The notes: generated from the letters alone by a model not told the origin. Shown: positions 25,134 to 33,602, numbered from the stretch's first letter. The stretch: 48,190 nt of DNA from Caproiciproducens sp. MSJ-32 (GCF_018918055.1 NZ_JAHLPS010000027.1:1-48190); one strand, 5' to 3'. Program-made: numbers and translations.

Positions 25134-26522
25134 ATGGAGAATAAAGACAAGAAAAGATCCTGGGAAAAGTATCAAGAAGAAAAAAGAGAAGAATTATTTA
25201 AATTTTGTGATGGATATATTGATTTTCTTTCAATGTGTAAAACTGAAAGGGAATGTATTTTAACAAGTATTGAAATGGCAAAAGCTTTAGGATACAGAGA
25301 TTTTAATGAAATAATAGAAAATAATGAGAAAATAAAAGCTGGAGATAAGATTTATGTTAATAATAAAGATAAATCTTTAGCATTATTTTTGATAGGAAAA
25401 GAACCTATAGAAAATGGAATGAGAATTGTTGGTTCTCATATAGATTCTCCAAGACTTGATTTAAAACAACGTCCATTATATGAAGATACAAATCTTGCAA
25501 TGATGGAAACTCATTATTATGGTGGTATTAAAAAATATCAATGGGTTGCATTACCTTTAGCATTACATGGAGTAGTAATAAAAAAAGATGGTACTAAAAT
25601 TAATGTAGTAATAGGAGAAGATCCAAGTGATCCAGTTATAGGTATTTCAGATTTATTAATTCATTTAGCTGGAAAACAGCAACAAAAGAAAGCTAGTGAA
25701 GTAATTGAAGGAGAAGATTTAAATCTTTTAGTTGGAAGTATACCTTTAACTGGAGAAGAAAAGGATGCGGCTAAGGCAAATATATTAAACATATTAAAAG
25801 AAAAGTATGATTTTGAAGAAGAGGATTTTGTTTCAGCAGAAATAGAAGTTGTTCCAGCAGGAAGAGCTAGAGATTACGGCTTAGATAGAAGTATGGTTAT
25901 AGGTTATGGCCAAGATGATAGGGTTTGTGCATATACTTCTTTAATGGCATTATTAGATTTAGATAAGACTAAATACACTTCTGTAGTTTTATTAGTAGAT
26001 AAGGAAGAAATAGGTAGTGTTGGAGCTACAGGAATGTATTCAAGATTCTTTGAAAATACAGTAGCAGAAATCATGAATAATATAGGTGAATATTCTGAAT
26101 TAAAATTAAGAAGAGCTTTAGCTAATTCAAAAATGTTATCTTCAGATGTAACAGTAGCTTATGATCCCAATTATCCATCTGTCTTGGAAAAGAATAATAC
26201 TGCATACTTTGGAAAAGGAATTGTTTTTAGTAAATATACTGGTGCAAGAGGAAAATCAGGATGTAATGATGCTAATCCAGAATATATTGCTTGGTTAAGA
26301 AACATAATGGATAAAAATGATGTAGATTATCAAACTGGTGAACTTGGTAAAGTAGATCAAGGCGGCGGTGGAACAATTGCATATATATTAGCTCAATATA
26401 ATATGGAAGTTATAGATTGTGGTGTTGCTCTACAAAATATGCATGCACCATGGGAAGTTTCAAGTAAGTTTGACGTTTATGAAACAATGAGAGGCTATAA
26501 GGCCTTCCTAGAAGAAGAATAA
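25134..26522 (+). CDS. M18 family aminopeptidase
   Basis: A 462-residue zinc aminopeptidase of family M18 (aspartyl/aminopeptidase I type), with metal-ligand motifs VGSHIDSPRLDLK near 99-111 (His and Asp), GQDDRVCAYTS near 261-271 (bridging Asp) and KEEIGSVGATGM near 290-301 (catalytic Glu and Glu ligand). The C-terminal NMHAPWEVSSKFD supplies the last His. These cytoplasmic, usually dodecameric enzymes remove N-terminal residues from peptides. GGAGGCTT precedes the start. The gene is 36 bases after hprK, so it may be co-transcribed with it. Confidence 0.9.
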   Translation: MENKDKKRSWEKYQEEKREELFKFCDGYIDFLSMCKTERECILTSIEMAKALGYRDFNEIIENNEKIKAGDKIYVNNKDKSLALFLIGKEPIENGMRIVGSHIDSPRLDLKQRPLYEDTNLAMMETHYYGGIKKYQWVALPLALHGVVIKKDGTKINVVIGEDPSDPVIGISDLLIHLAGKQQQKKASEVIEGEDLNLLVGSIPLTGEEKDAAKANILNILKEKYDFEEEDFVSAEIEVVPAGRARDYGLDRSMVIGYGQDDRVCAYTSLMALLDLDKTKYTSVVLLVDKEEIGSVGATGMYSRFFENTVAEIMNNIGEYSELKLRRALANSKMLSSDVTVAYDPNYPSVLEKNNTAYFGKGIVFSKYTGARGKSGCNDANPEYIAWLRNIMDKNDVDYQTGELGKVDQGGGGTIAYILAQYNMEVIDCGVALQNMHAPWEVSSKFDVYETMRGYKAFLEEE

Positions 26523-26529
26523 AAAATAA

Positions 26530-26560
26530 AAAAAGGCTACTGAGAAGCAGCCTTTTTTTA
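26530..26560 (+). terminator. Terminator after the M18 aminopeptidase gene
   Basis: AAAAAGGCT and AGCCTTTTT arms with one A-C mismatch around GAGA, long T-run. Confidence 0.85.
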
Positions 26561-26626
26561 TTTTTACTTCACATATTTTAATATTTGTGAATATAATATA
26601 CAAGTACAATAAAAGGGGGCGAAAAA

Positions 26627-26863
26627 ATGAAAATAGATACAAGTAGATTTAAAAATTATGGATTTTGGGTTTCAATATTTGCTCTAATTCCAATGGTGTT
26701 AAAAGCTTTGGGAATGGAAATAATTCCTGAGCAATATGAAACTATAACAACAGCTATTTTAACCATACTTGTAGCCCTTGGTATTCTTAATAATCCAACT
26801 ACTGAATGTAAGTGGTATAGAGATGATTTAAAAACAATAGAATCTGAGAATAAAAAGGCATAA
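26627..26863 (+). CDS. Orphan phage-type holin (phi LC3 family)
   Basis: A 78-residue membrane protein: VSIFALIPMVLKALG then ITTAILTILVALGILNNPTT, the pattern of the phi LC3/phage holin family, with a short charged tail KWYRDDLKTIES. Such proteins pore the membrane to release an endolysin. No endolysin or other phage gene adjoins, so this is a solitary copy, as is common in clostridial chromosomes. AAAGGGGGCG is an adequate ribosome site. Whether it acts in lysis or export is unknown. Confidence 0.85.
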   Translation: MKIDTSRFKNYGFWVSIFALIPMVLKALGMEIIPEQYETITTAILTILVALGILNNPTTECKWYRDDLKTIESENKKA

Positions 26864-26887
26864 AGTATAAAAATAGCAAATAATAAT

Positions 26888-26934
26888 GGGGGCTTATGAA
26901 AGTGTTTTTCACTTTATTACATGTGCCCCTTTTA
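26888..26934. terminator. Terminator between holin and PHP genes
   Basis: GGGGC (26889-26893) pairs with GCCCC (26925-26929) and an inner AAAGTG (26899-26904) with CACTTT (26910-26915), with TTTT after and A-rich sequence before. Works for the holin gene and possibly for the convergent PHP gene. Confidence 0.75.
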
Positions 26935-27768
26935 AATTATTTCCCTAGTCCATTTTAACATTTCTAAAATATCTTCTTCTTGAGGAATTACAACATCTCC
27001 TACTTTCCCGTGTCTAGTATCATTTTCAATTCCATGATAATCAGAACCGCAGGATATGTACAAATTTTTTTCTTTGGCTAAGTTTATAAATTTTATTGTA
27101 TCACTTTCTTTATTTTGATAATATATTGCTTCGATACCATCAAATTTAAGATTTAATAATTCATTTAATGGAAATTTTTTTATTAAGACAGGATGTGCTA
27201 AAAAGACAATTGCATTGAATTTTTTTAGCAAACTTACGCCTTCCTCTGTAGAAATTTTTGTAGATGGTATATATGCAGGGCAGTGATTACCAATAAAATT
27301 ATTAAAAATATAATCATGATCATAAGGGTATCCGGCATCTATTATTGCTTTAGCAATATGAGGTCTTGCAATAGTGTCTTTTCCATAGGATAAAACATTA
27401 TTTACATCAATTTCAATGTTATTATATTTTTTTAAATTTTCTACTATTTTATATGCTCTTGCAATTCTATTATTCTTAAATTCTTCTAGGATTTTATTCA
27501 ATTCAGCATTTTTATAGTCATCTTTATTAAAAAAACCTAAAATATGAATAGATTCACCTTTATATTCAGTAGATAATTCTATTCCAGGAATAAAATTAAT
27601 ATTTAGAATTTTTGCCTCTTCTAAAGCTTCATTTATTCCAGAAATGGTATCATGGTCAGTTAAGGCAAAGCAGTCTAGTTTTTTCTCTTTAGCCATTTTT
27701 ACTATATCTTTAGGTCGGCATCTACCGTCAGAATAGCTGGAATGTATATGTAAATCGCAAATAAACAT
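26932..27768 (-). CDS. PHP-domain phosphoesterase (TrpH/RNase AM type)
   Basis: A 278-residue PHP protein. Metal-binding motifs: DLHIHSSYSDG at the N-terminus, ALTDHDTISG near 35-44, GIELSTEY near 66-73, RPHIAKAI near 133, VFLAHPV near 183 and CGSDYHG near 236-242. This layout belongs to the TrpH/YciV group, known to remove phosphates from the 5' ends of RNA and nucleotides. The ATG at 27768 is supported by AAGGAGA (27782-27776); an in-frame TTG three bases earlier is the alternative. It is divergent from the folate operon. Confidence 0.85.
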   Translation of the reverse strand: MFICDLHIHSSYSDGRCRPKDIVKMAKEKKLDCFALTDHDTISGINEALEEAKILNINFIPGIELSTEYKGESIHILGFFNKDDYKNAELNKILEEFKNNRIARAYKIVENLKKYNNIEIDVNNVLSYGKDTIARPHIAKAIIDAGYPYDHDYIFNNFIGNHCPAYIPSTKISTEEGVSLLKKFNAIVFLAHPVLIKKFPLNELLNLKFDGIEAIYYQNKESDTIKFINLAKEKNLYISCGSDYHGIENDTRHGKVGDVVIPQEEDILEMLKWTREII

Positions 27769-27831
27769 CAACAGTCTCCTTTCGATAATGTTTCATAATT
27801 ATTTTTATCTTTTTTTTATTATGATATAATC

Positions 27832-27840
27832 AATTCATTA
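27832..27840 (+). promoter_or_regulatory. Extended -10 promoter element of the folate operon
   Basis: TGATATAAT is an extended -10 (TGN-TATAAT), about 100 bases before folE. No convincing -35 is seen. No tetrahydrofolate riboswitch is visible in the gap. Confidence 0.5.
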
Positions 27841-27938
27841 AAGGTATTTTAACATAATAAAGGGATTTTTAATACTAAATAAAGAATTAAATTATTTTGC
27901 TTTAATATACAAATGTAGAGATAAAAGGAGGAAGTGTC

Positions 27939-28490
27939 TTGAATAAGGAAAAAATTATTGATGGAGTTAAATTAATTTTGGAAGGTATTGGTGAAGATAT
28001 AAATAGAGAAGGCCTTGTTGAAACACCAGATAGAATTGCTAGAATGTATGAAGAAATATTTTCTGGTTTAAATGCAAATGCAGAAAAAGAATTATCAAAA
28101 ACTTTTGAAGTTGATCAGAATAATTTAGTGTTGGAAAAGGATATAAGATTTTATTCAATGTGCGAACATCATTTTGTGCCTTTTTATGGAAAAGCTCATA
28201 TTGCTTATATTCCAAAAGGAAGAGTTGTTGGACTTTCTAAGTTGGCAAGATGTGTTGAAATTTATGCAAAAAAACCTCAGTTGCAGGAGAGATTGACTAA
28301 TGAAGTTGCAAATGCAATAATGGAATATTTAGATGCTGAAGGGGTTATGGTTGTAATAGAGGCAGAGCATATGTGTATGTCTATGAGAGGTATTAAGAAA
28401 CCAGGTTCTAAAACTTTAACTACTGCTTGTAAAGGATGCTTTAAGGAAGATTATAATTTGAGAAGAGAGGTATTAGATTTAATAAAATAA
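27939..28490 (+). CDS. folE: GTP cyclohydrolase I
   Basis: A 183-residue enzyme making dihydroneopterin triphosphate from GTP, the first step of folate synthesis. Seen: [23 protein letters not shown] (zinc Cys and catalytic His), [10 protein letters not shown], and [11 protein letters not shown] (zinc Cys and His). Length is normal for the zinc-dependent FolE. TTG at 27939 is used because AGGAGG ends seven bases ahead. First gene of the four-gene folate operon. Confidence 0.95.
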   Translation: MNKEKIIDGVKLILEGIGEDINREGLVETPDRIARMYEEIFSGLNANAEKELSKTFEVDQNNLVLEKDIRFYSMCEHHFVPFYGKAHIAYIPKGRVVGLSKLARCVEIYAKKPQLQERLTNEVANAIMEYLDAEGVMVVIEAEHMCMSMRGIKKPGSKTLTTACKGCFKEDYNLRREVLDLIK

Positions 28491-28501
28491 TAGGGGGTAT
28501 T

Positions 28502-28975
28502 ATGGAAAAGGTGAATAAAATATTAAGTCATCCAAAATATAAAAAGTTATTAGAAGAATTAAAGTTGTTAGAAAAAAACAGGATTTTTTGCAAACATTCT
28601 TTGATACATTTTTTAGATGTAGCAAGAATTGCTTATATAGAAGTCTTAGAAAAAGGGCTAAATTATAAAAAAGAAGTAATTTATGCGATAGCTCTTTTAC
28701 ACGATATTGGAAGAGTAATAGAATACAAAGAAGGTATTCCTCATAATATTGCTAGTGCTGAACTTGCTAGAGAAATATTGAAAGATATAGAGTTTTCAGA
28801 AGAAGATAAAGATATGATTTTAAAATGTATAATAGATCATAGAAATGAAAATACAGATTGTTTATCAAAAATTATTTATGATGCTGATAAATTTTCAAGA
28901 AACTGTTTTGATTGTGTAGCTAGAGATTTATGTAAATGGTCTGAAGATAAAAAAAATAAAATCATAAAACATTAA
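28502..28975 (+). CDS. HD-domain phosphohydrolase in the folate operon
   Basis: A 157-residue HD-superfamily metal-dependent phosphohydrolase. The signature residues are visible: His in HSLIHFLD, HD in LLHDIGRV, further His in DHRNENTD and Asp in DADKFSRN. Preceded by GGGGGT and placed 11 bases after folE and 22 bases before folP. The pathway needs a pyrophosphatase/phosphatase to turn dihydroneopterin triphosphate into dihydroneopterin, and no Nudix-type enzyme is in the operon. Position suggests this protein could do it, but the substrate is inferred from context only; a general nucleotide role is possible. Confidence 0.8.
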   Translation: MEKVNKILSHPKYKKLLEELKLLEKNRIFCKHSLIHFLDVARIAYIEVLEKGLNYKKEVIYAIALLHDIGRVIEYKEGIPHNIASAELAREILKDIEFSEEDKDMILKCIIDHRNENTDCLSKIIYDADKFSRNCFDCVARDLCKWSEDKKNKIIKH

Positions 28976-28997
28976 AAATACGAGTATGGGGGTTAAA

Positions 28998-29804
28998 ATG
29001 AAAATAGGCAATAAAATATTAGATTTTAATAAAAGAACTTATATTATGGGAATCTTAAATGTAACACCAGATTCTTTCTCAGATGGCGGCATGTATAATA
29101 ATATAGAGGCAGCCTTAAAAAGAGCAAAAGAAATGGTTGAAGAAGGGGCTGATATTATTGATGTGGGTGGTGAATCTACAAGACCAGGAGCATCTTATGT
29201 AGAAGCTGAAGAAGAAATTAAAAGAGTTGTTCCAATAATTAAGGCAATTAAAAGGGAGTTGGATGTATTAATTTCTATTGATACATATAAAAGTCAGGTA
29301 GCAGAAGAAGCGATAAAGGCTGGAGCGGATATAGTTAATGATGTTTGGGGACTTAAAAAAGATAAAAATATGGCAAGTATTATAGTTAAATATGATGTAC
29401 CATGTATATTGATGCATAATAGGGATGAAAGGCCTTATAATGATTTAATGAGAGATCTTTTAGATGATTTATATGAAAGTATTAGTTTAGCAAAGAATGC
29501 TGGCATAAAAGCTGATAAAATAATTTTAGATCCTGGAATTGGTTTTGCAAAAACTTATGAAGAAAATTTAGAGGTTATGAATAACTTAGAGAAAATAGTG
29601 TCCTTAGGTTATCCAGTTCTTCTTGCAGCTTCAAGAAAAAGAATGATTGGATATGCTTTAGATCTTCCTGTAGAAGAGAGATTAGAAGGAACTTTAGCTA
29701 CAACTGTAATAGGAATAATGAAGGGCTGTCATATGGTCAGAGTTCATGATGTTCTTGAAAATAAGAGAGTGGCCTTAATGACAGATAAAATAATTAAAAG
29801 ATAG
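28998..29804 (+). CDS. folP: Dihydropteroate synthase
   Basis: A 268-residue TIM-barrel enzyme that joins p-aminobenzoate to 6-hydroxymethyl-dihydropterin diphosphate. Characteristic segments: GILNVTPDSFSDGG (near 18-31), DVGGESTRPGA, DVWGLKKD, ILDPGIGFAKT and AASRKRMIG. GGGGG at 28988-28992 sits five bases from the ATG at 28998, so this start is preferred to the ATG at 28986. Target of sulfonamides in other bacteria. Confidence 0.95.
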   Translation: MKIGNKILDFNKRTYIMGILNVTPDSFSDGGMYNNIEAALKRAKEMVEEGADIIDVGGESTRPGASYVEAEEEIKRVVPIIKAIKRELDVLISIDTYKSQVAEEAIKAGADIVNDVWGLKKDKNMASIIVKYDVPCILMHNRDERPYNDLMRDLLDDLYESISLAKNAGIKADKIILDPGIGFAKTYEENLEVMNNLEKIVSLGYPVLLAASRKRMIGYALDLPVEERLEGTLATTVIGIMKGCHMVRVHDVLENKRVALMTDKIIKR

Positions 29805-29814
29805 AGGGATTTTA

Positions 29815-30639
29815 ATGGATAAATTATATTTAAAGGATGTTGAAATTTTTGCTAATCATGGTGTATTTAAAGAAGAAAAAGCTTTAGGACAAAAATTTAT
29901 ACTTTCCCTTGAATTAGAATTAGATCTTAGAGAAGCTTCAAAAAATAATGACTTAACTAAATCAGTTCATTATGGGGAGTTATGTCTTGAAATTGAGAAA
30001 GAGTTTCAAAAAGAAAGTTATGATTTAATAGAGACTGCTGCTGAAAAAATTGCAGAGTATGTATTATTTAATTACCATTTAGTTAAGGGAATTAAGGTTT
30101 TATTAAAGAAACCATGGGCTCCTATTGGAAGGCATTTAAATTATGCAGCTGTAGAAATAGAAAGAAGATGGAATACTGCTTACATAAGCCTTGGAAGCAA
30201 TATAGGAGATAAAGATAATAACATTAAGATTGCAATAGATAAAATAAAAAAACATAGAGGAATTAAAGTTACAAAGATATCAACAATAATAGAAACAGAA
30301 CCTTGGGGCTATAAAGAGCAAGATACTTTTAAAAATGCAGCTATAGAAATTAAAACAATTTTAAGTCCCCAAGAATTAATGACAGCACTTTTAAATATAG
30401 AAAAAGATATGAAAAGAGAAAGAATTATAAAATGGGGACCAAGAATCATTGATTTGGATATTATTTTATTTGAAGATTTTATAACTTCAGATGAATATGT
30501 AACTATTCCTCACCCAAGAATGGAAGAGAGACTATTTGTTTTAGAACCATTAAATGAGATAGCTCCAAATGCTATTAATCCATTAAGTAGAAAAAGAATT
30601 TCTAAAATGTTAGAAGAAGCAAAAATAATTAATAATTAA
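29815..30639 (+). CDS. folB-folK: FolB-FolK fusion: dihydroneopterin aldolase and HPPK
   Basis: A 274-residue bifunctional protein. Residues 1-~117 are dihydroneopterin aldolase (YLKDVEIFANHGVFKEEK near the start, with the active-site lysine in KGIKVLLKKPWAPI). From ~121 comes hydroxymethyl-dihydropterin pyrophosphokinase (AYISLGSNIGDKDNNI, ETEPWGYKEQDTFKNAAIEI, RIIDLDIILF). Fusions of these two steps are known in Firmicutes. Together with folE, the HD protein and folP, it closes most of the pterin branch. It ends at the terminator 30652-30684. Confidence 0.93.
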   Translation: MDKLYLKDVEIFANHGVFKEEKALGQKFILSLELELDLREASKNNDLTKSVHYGELCLEIEKEFQKESYDLIETAAEKIAEYVLFNYHLVKGIKVLLKKPWAPIGRHLNYAAVEIERRWNTAYISLGSNIGDKDNNIKIAIDKIKKHRGIKVTKISTIIETEPWGYKEQDTFKNAAIEIKTILSPQELMTALLNIEKDMKRERIIKWGPRIIDLDIILFEDFITSDEYVTIPHPRMEERLFVLEPLNEIAPNAINPLSRKRISKMLEEAKIINN

Positions 30640-30651
30640 AAGCTGATAGTA

Positions 30652-30684
30652 AAAAATCCTCTAGAAAGTTAGAGGATTTTTTCT
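30652..30684 (+). terminator. Terminator of the folate operon
   Basis: AATCCTCTA pairs with TAGAGGATT around a six-base loop, followed by TTTTTT. Confidence 0.85.
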
Positions 30685-30739
30685 TTTATTAAAGCTAAAT
30701 TATTTCATAAATTTTGAATTTTATATTGAATTTAAAGTC

Positions 30740-31228
30740 TTATCCTTCAAATCCTTTTACTACTTTTTTTATATATTCACAGAATTTATATAAATTATAG
30801 TAATCAGGAACATTTTTCATTGTCAAGATATCCTCTTTATAGATACCATCCCAAGGATAAACAGAAATAAGTTCTTCATCATAAATATTTATTATGTATT
30901 TAAAATCACTAAATTCAACAATTAATTTATATTTAGGAGAAGAAGGTAGATCTATATCTGTTTTAAAATTTTCTGTATCTATAGCATCAAAAAATTCTGG
31001 TAAAATACTATGTTCTTCCTTATTAACATCATAGGAAACATAGAAATCCATATCAAAGACCTTTAATTTATATTCTTCATTATTTAGTATCTTCTTATAT
31101 ATTTCATTTGTATAATAATCAGGAGTTGGTTTACTTTTAGTTTTTGAATATTGAGCACTATTTATATTACAAGATATAAAAAACAAAGGAATAATTAAGA
31201 TGATTATATAACAAACAAATTTTTTCAT
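30740..31228 (-). CDS. Small lipoprotein of unknown function
   Basis: A 162-residue protein with a lipoprotein signal: MKKFVCYIIILIIPLFFISC, where the cysteine would be the lipidated residue, though FISC departs slightly from the standard lipobox. The mature part is charged, with an EFSDFKYIINIYDEELISVYPWD-like beta-rich stretch; I recognise no family. The ATG at 31228 is chosen for GGAGGG just upstream, over a longer in-frame start. It stands alone between the folate operon and the PK-like gene. Confidence 0.75.
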   Translation of the reverse strand: MKKFVCYIIILIIPLFFISCNINSAQYSKTKSKPTPDYYTNEIYKKILNNEEYKLKVFDMDFYVSYDVNKEEHSILPEFFDAIDTENFKTDIDLPSSPKYKLIVEFSDFKYIINIYDEELISVYPWDGIYKEDILTMKNVPDYYNLYKFCEYIKKVVKGFEG

Positions 31229-31383
31229 ATTACCCTCCAAAATGGTTTATATAGATATTTATTCATTTTTATATATAATTAGAACAATAATTGATTACTA
31301 TGAATAAAATGGGAAAAGGAAAAGGTAATAATTTCATTAAAAGTGTAGTAAAAATAATTAATAATAATATTTAGGAGAGTAAT

Positions 31384-32394
31384 ATGTATATAATTGCAAC
31401 AGTTGGACCGAAAACTTTAGATAAGTGGATTATTAAGGAACTTATGGAGAATGGAATAAATATACTTAGGTTTAATTGTTCTCACTTTAATAAAGAAGAT
31501 TTTGAAAATGTAATTAGTAAAGCAAGAAATATAAATAATAATATAAAAATATTAGTGGATTTATGTGGAAAGAAAATTAGAGTATCTAAAGAACTTAAAT
31601 ATATATATAAAATTTATAATAATCAAGAGATATACTTTTGTGGAGAAGATTTGTATAAGAAAATCGATCTTTCTAAATATCAATATAATAAAATAATACC
31701 ATTAAATATTAATACTAATGAAATAGAAAAAAATAATATTGATTCAATATCAATAAAAGATAATACAATGAAATTTAAAATAATATCAAAAGAGAATGGT
31801 ATAATTAAAGCCAAAGTGATAAGAGGGGGAATTATTAGGGCTGGTAAGGGCTGTAATTTATCAAATCTAAATAGTAGCCGTCCAATATTAAGTGAAGAAG
31901 ATAAGAAATATCTTTTATGGGCAATAAAAAATAATGCAGATATTATATGTCAATCTTTTGTAGAAAGTGGAAAGGAAATTGAAGTATTAGAAGAGATTAT
32001 TAAAAAGGAAGCTGCTAACAAAATTGAAATTTGGGCTAAAGTAGAAACACCAAGAGGCATCGATAATTTAGACGAAATTTTTAACAAGGTAGATACTATC
32101 ATTTTAGGACGGGGGGATTTGGTACCTGAAGCTGGAATTCTTCAGGCTGTAAAGTTACAAGATATAGCAATAAAGAAAGCAAAAGCGAAAAATAAGAAAA
32201 TAGTTGTGGCTACTAGATTATTAAATAGTATGAAAAATGGTCAATGCCCTAATATTAATGAAATAGAGGGAATTTATTATTTTTTAATAAATAATATAGA
32301 TGGATTTTTATTAGCAGGTGAAACTTCTATAGGAAAAGCTCCTTTAGAAACTGCAGCTTTTTTGAATAAAGCAATAAAATATTTTAAGAGCTAG
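31384..32394 (+). CDS. Short, divergent pyruvate-kinase-like protein
   Basis: A 336-residue paralogue of pyruvate kinase. Seen: TVGPKTLDK near the N-terminus, INILRFNCSH, LVDLCGKKIRV (in place of DTKGPEIR), GGIIRAGKGCNLSNLN, IICQSFVESGKEI, WAKVETPRGI with the catalytic lysine, IILGRGDLVPE and VVATRLLNSM with the catalytic threonine. Domain A and a B-domain segment are present, but the ~120-residue C-terminal domain that carries the allosteric site and much of the subunit interface in true pyruvate kinase (about 470-580 residues) is absent. Key residues remain, so some phosphoenolpyruvate chemistry is possible. Many loop residues differ. It is not the organism's main glycolytic enzyme, I infer. 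AGGAGAG precedes the start, and it is followed by a tiny membrane peptide gene that overlaps its stop region. Confidence 0.85.
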   Translation: MYIIATVGPKTLDKWIIKELMENGINILRFNCSHFNKEDFENVISKARNINNNIKILVDLCGKKIRVSKELKYIYKIYNNQEIYFCGEDLYKKIDLSKYQYNKIIPLNINTNEIEKNNIDSISIKDNTMKFKIISKENGIIKAKVIRGGIIRAGKGCNLSNLNSSRPILSEEDKKYLLWAIKNNADIICQSFVESGKEIEVLEEIIKKEAANKIEIWAKVETPRGIDNLDEIFNKVDTIILGRGDLVPEAGILQAVKLQDIAIKKAKAKNKKIVVATRLLNSMKNGQCPNINEIEGIYYFLINNIDGFLLAGETSIGKAPLETAAFLNKAIKYFKS

Positions 32395-32403
32395 GAGGAA
32401 GGA

Positions 32404-32511
32404 ATGATGAAAAATCGGGAAAAGTATATTAATTTAATTCTATGGCTACTGCTAGCTTTAGCAATGATATATTTAATTTATAAGGGATATATTTTCTTTT
32501 ATAGTTTTTAA
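32404..32511 (+). CDS. 35-residue single-helix membrane peptide
   Basis: MMKNREKYINLILWLLLALA, then MIYLIYKGYIFFYSF. One hydrophobic helix (about 10-25) with a basic N-terminus. A very strong AGGAGGAAGG overlaps the stop codon of the PK-like gene, so translation is coupled to it. Too short for standard gene callers. The coupling suggests a regulatory or anchoring subunit of the PK-like protein, but no homolog is known to me. Confidence 0.6.
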   Translation: MMKNREKYINLILWLLLALAMIYLIYKGYIFFYSF

Positions 32512-32524
32512 TATAAATAAAATC

Positions 32525-32600
32525 TAGATACATATTTATTGCTATATTATAGTAGATTAACTATTTATTTTATGTATCTAAATTTATTTTTATATTTTTT
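32525..32600 (+). terminator. Hairpin with T-run after the PK-like/peptide pair
   Basis: TAGATACATA (32525-32534) pairs perfectly with TATGTATCTA (32571-32580), followed by AATTTATTTTTATATTTTTT. The loop is 36 bases, so it may be a weaker terminator. The rest of the 368-base gap before 32880 holds a second hairpin and no gene. Confidence 0.55.
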
Positions 32601-32682
32601 TGTAACAAAAATGACATATATAAATGATAATATAAAAATAGTTGTTAGTGCATATAGTAATATATAATTATCCCCTTATTTA

Positions 32683-32722
32683 CAAAGAATGATATCCTTT
32701 TTAGGATATCATTCTTTGTTTT
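32683..32722 (+). terminator. Strong orphan terminator
   Basis: A perfect 15-bp stem: CAAAGAATGATATCC (32683-32697) and GGATATCATTCTTTG (32704-32718), loop of six, then TTTTT. It is 170 bases downstream of the last gene and does not follow any other gene. It may end a small RNA starting around 32635, for which only a weak promoter is seen. Confidence 0.8.
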
Positions 32723-32879
32723 TAAATTATTTTTCATAAAATAGTTATTTATTAAATAAGATAGAATAATTAAAGAATTTATCTATGAAAAAAGTTCCAT
32801 TATTCTGCAAATTATTGTAATAATTGATGGAATTTGATAAAATATTTTATGTAAATAATGGAAAGGTGCTGTTGTTAAT

Positions 32880-33602
32880 ATGAAAAAGTATATTATTGTC
32901 ATTATTAATAAATTAAAAGATAAATTGAATTATAATATTAAAATGAAGATATCAATAGTTATTGCTTATGTATTAATTTTGGCTGCAGTAATAGTTACAG
33001 GTACTATTTATTCAAGGAAAATGAATGAAAAGTATATTAGTTCAAAAGATAGTTTAATATTAAAGAAAGATAATTTGAATAGTCAGAATGAAGAAGATAA
33101 AATATTAGAGGAGAAAAAGGAAGAAGATTTAAAGAAGGAAAAAATAAATGAATTAAAAGTAAAGATACAAGAAATAGATCCTTTTTATGAATTTATGGAA
33201 AGCTTTCAAGATATAGATGAAGAGATTGGGTATTATGAAGAAGTTTATAAGGAATTATTAAATAAATCTACTGAAGAAGAAACCAATGAGCAATCTGATT
33301 ATTATTATGAGGAAGCTGAACTAACTACACAATATCCTAATACAGAATACCTGCCTACTGAACCAATTAATCCACAGCAGCAAGAAACACAGAACAATAA
33401 TCATAATCCTATTGAAGAAGATAATGAAAAAGAAAATGAAGAAGAAAAAGAAAAAGAAGAAAAAACTGAAGAACAAAATCAACATAAACACGAACAATCG
33501 GTTGAAGATAGTGATGAAGGAACAACAGAAATTAATGAAGCTGCACAATCGAGCAATAATATGAATCAAGAGTCAGTATCTTCTGAAGAAAATGAGAATT
33601 AA
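32880..33602 (+). CDS. Membrane-anchored, highly acidic low-complexity protein
   Basis: A 240-residue protein. Residues ~23-44 form a membrane helix (ISIVIAYVLILAAVIVTGTI). After it comes an extracytoplasmic, helical, charged region (~48-130, KKDNLNSQNEEDKILEEKKE and on) with coiled-coil character, then a disordered tail rich in Glu, Asn and Gln (about 150-240). I recognise no domain. It is unlikely to be an enzyme; a spacer, scaffold or surface-shielding role is possible. It starts at ATG 32880 after a modest AAAGGTG site, and terminates at the hairpin before tRNA-Leu. Confidence 0.7.
   Translation: MKKYIIVIINKLKDKLNYNIKMKISIVIAYVLILAAVIVTGTIYSRKMNEKYISSKDSLILKKDNLNSQNEEDKILEEKKEEDLKKEKINELKVKIQEIDPFYEFMESFQDIDEEIGYYEEVYKELLNKSTEEETNEQSDYYYEEAELTTQYPNTEYLPTEPINPQQQETQNNNHNPIEEDNEKENEEEKEKEEKTEEQNQHKHEQSVEDSDEGTTEINEAAQSSNNMNQESVSSEENEN

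Noticed and set aside
26627..26863. Prophage
   Set aside because: Apart from this holin there is no integrase, terminase, capsid, tail or lysin gene in the window.
27781..27938. Tetrahydrofolate riboswitch before folE
   Set aside because: None of the conserved stems of that riboswitch is seen; the gap is AT-rich with only a promoter-like -10.
33321..33569. Minus-strand hydrophobic frame over the acidic protein
   Set aside because: It is the complement of GAA/AAA-rich codons and has no start region; shadow frame.
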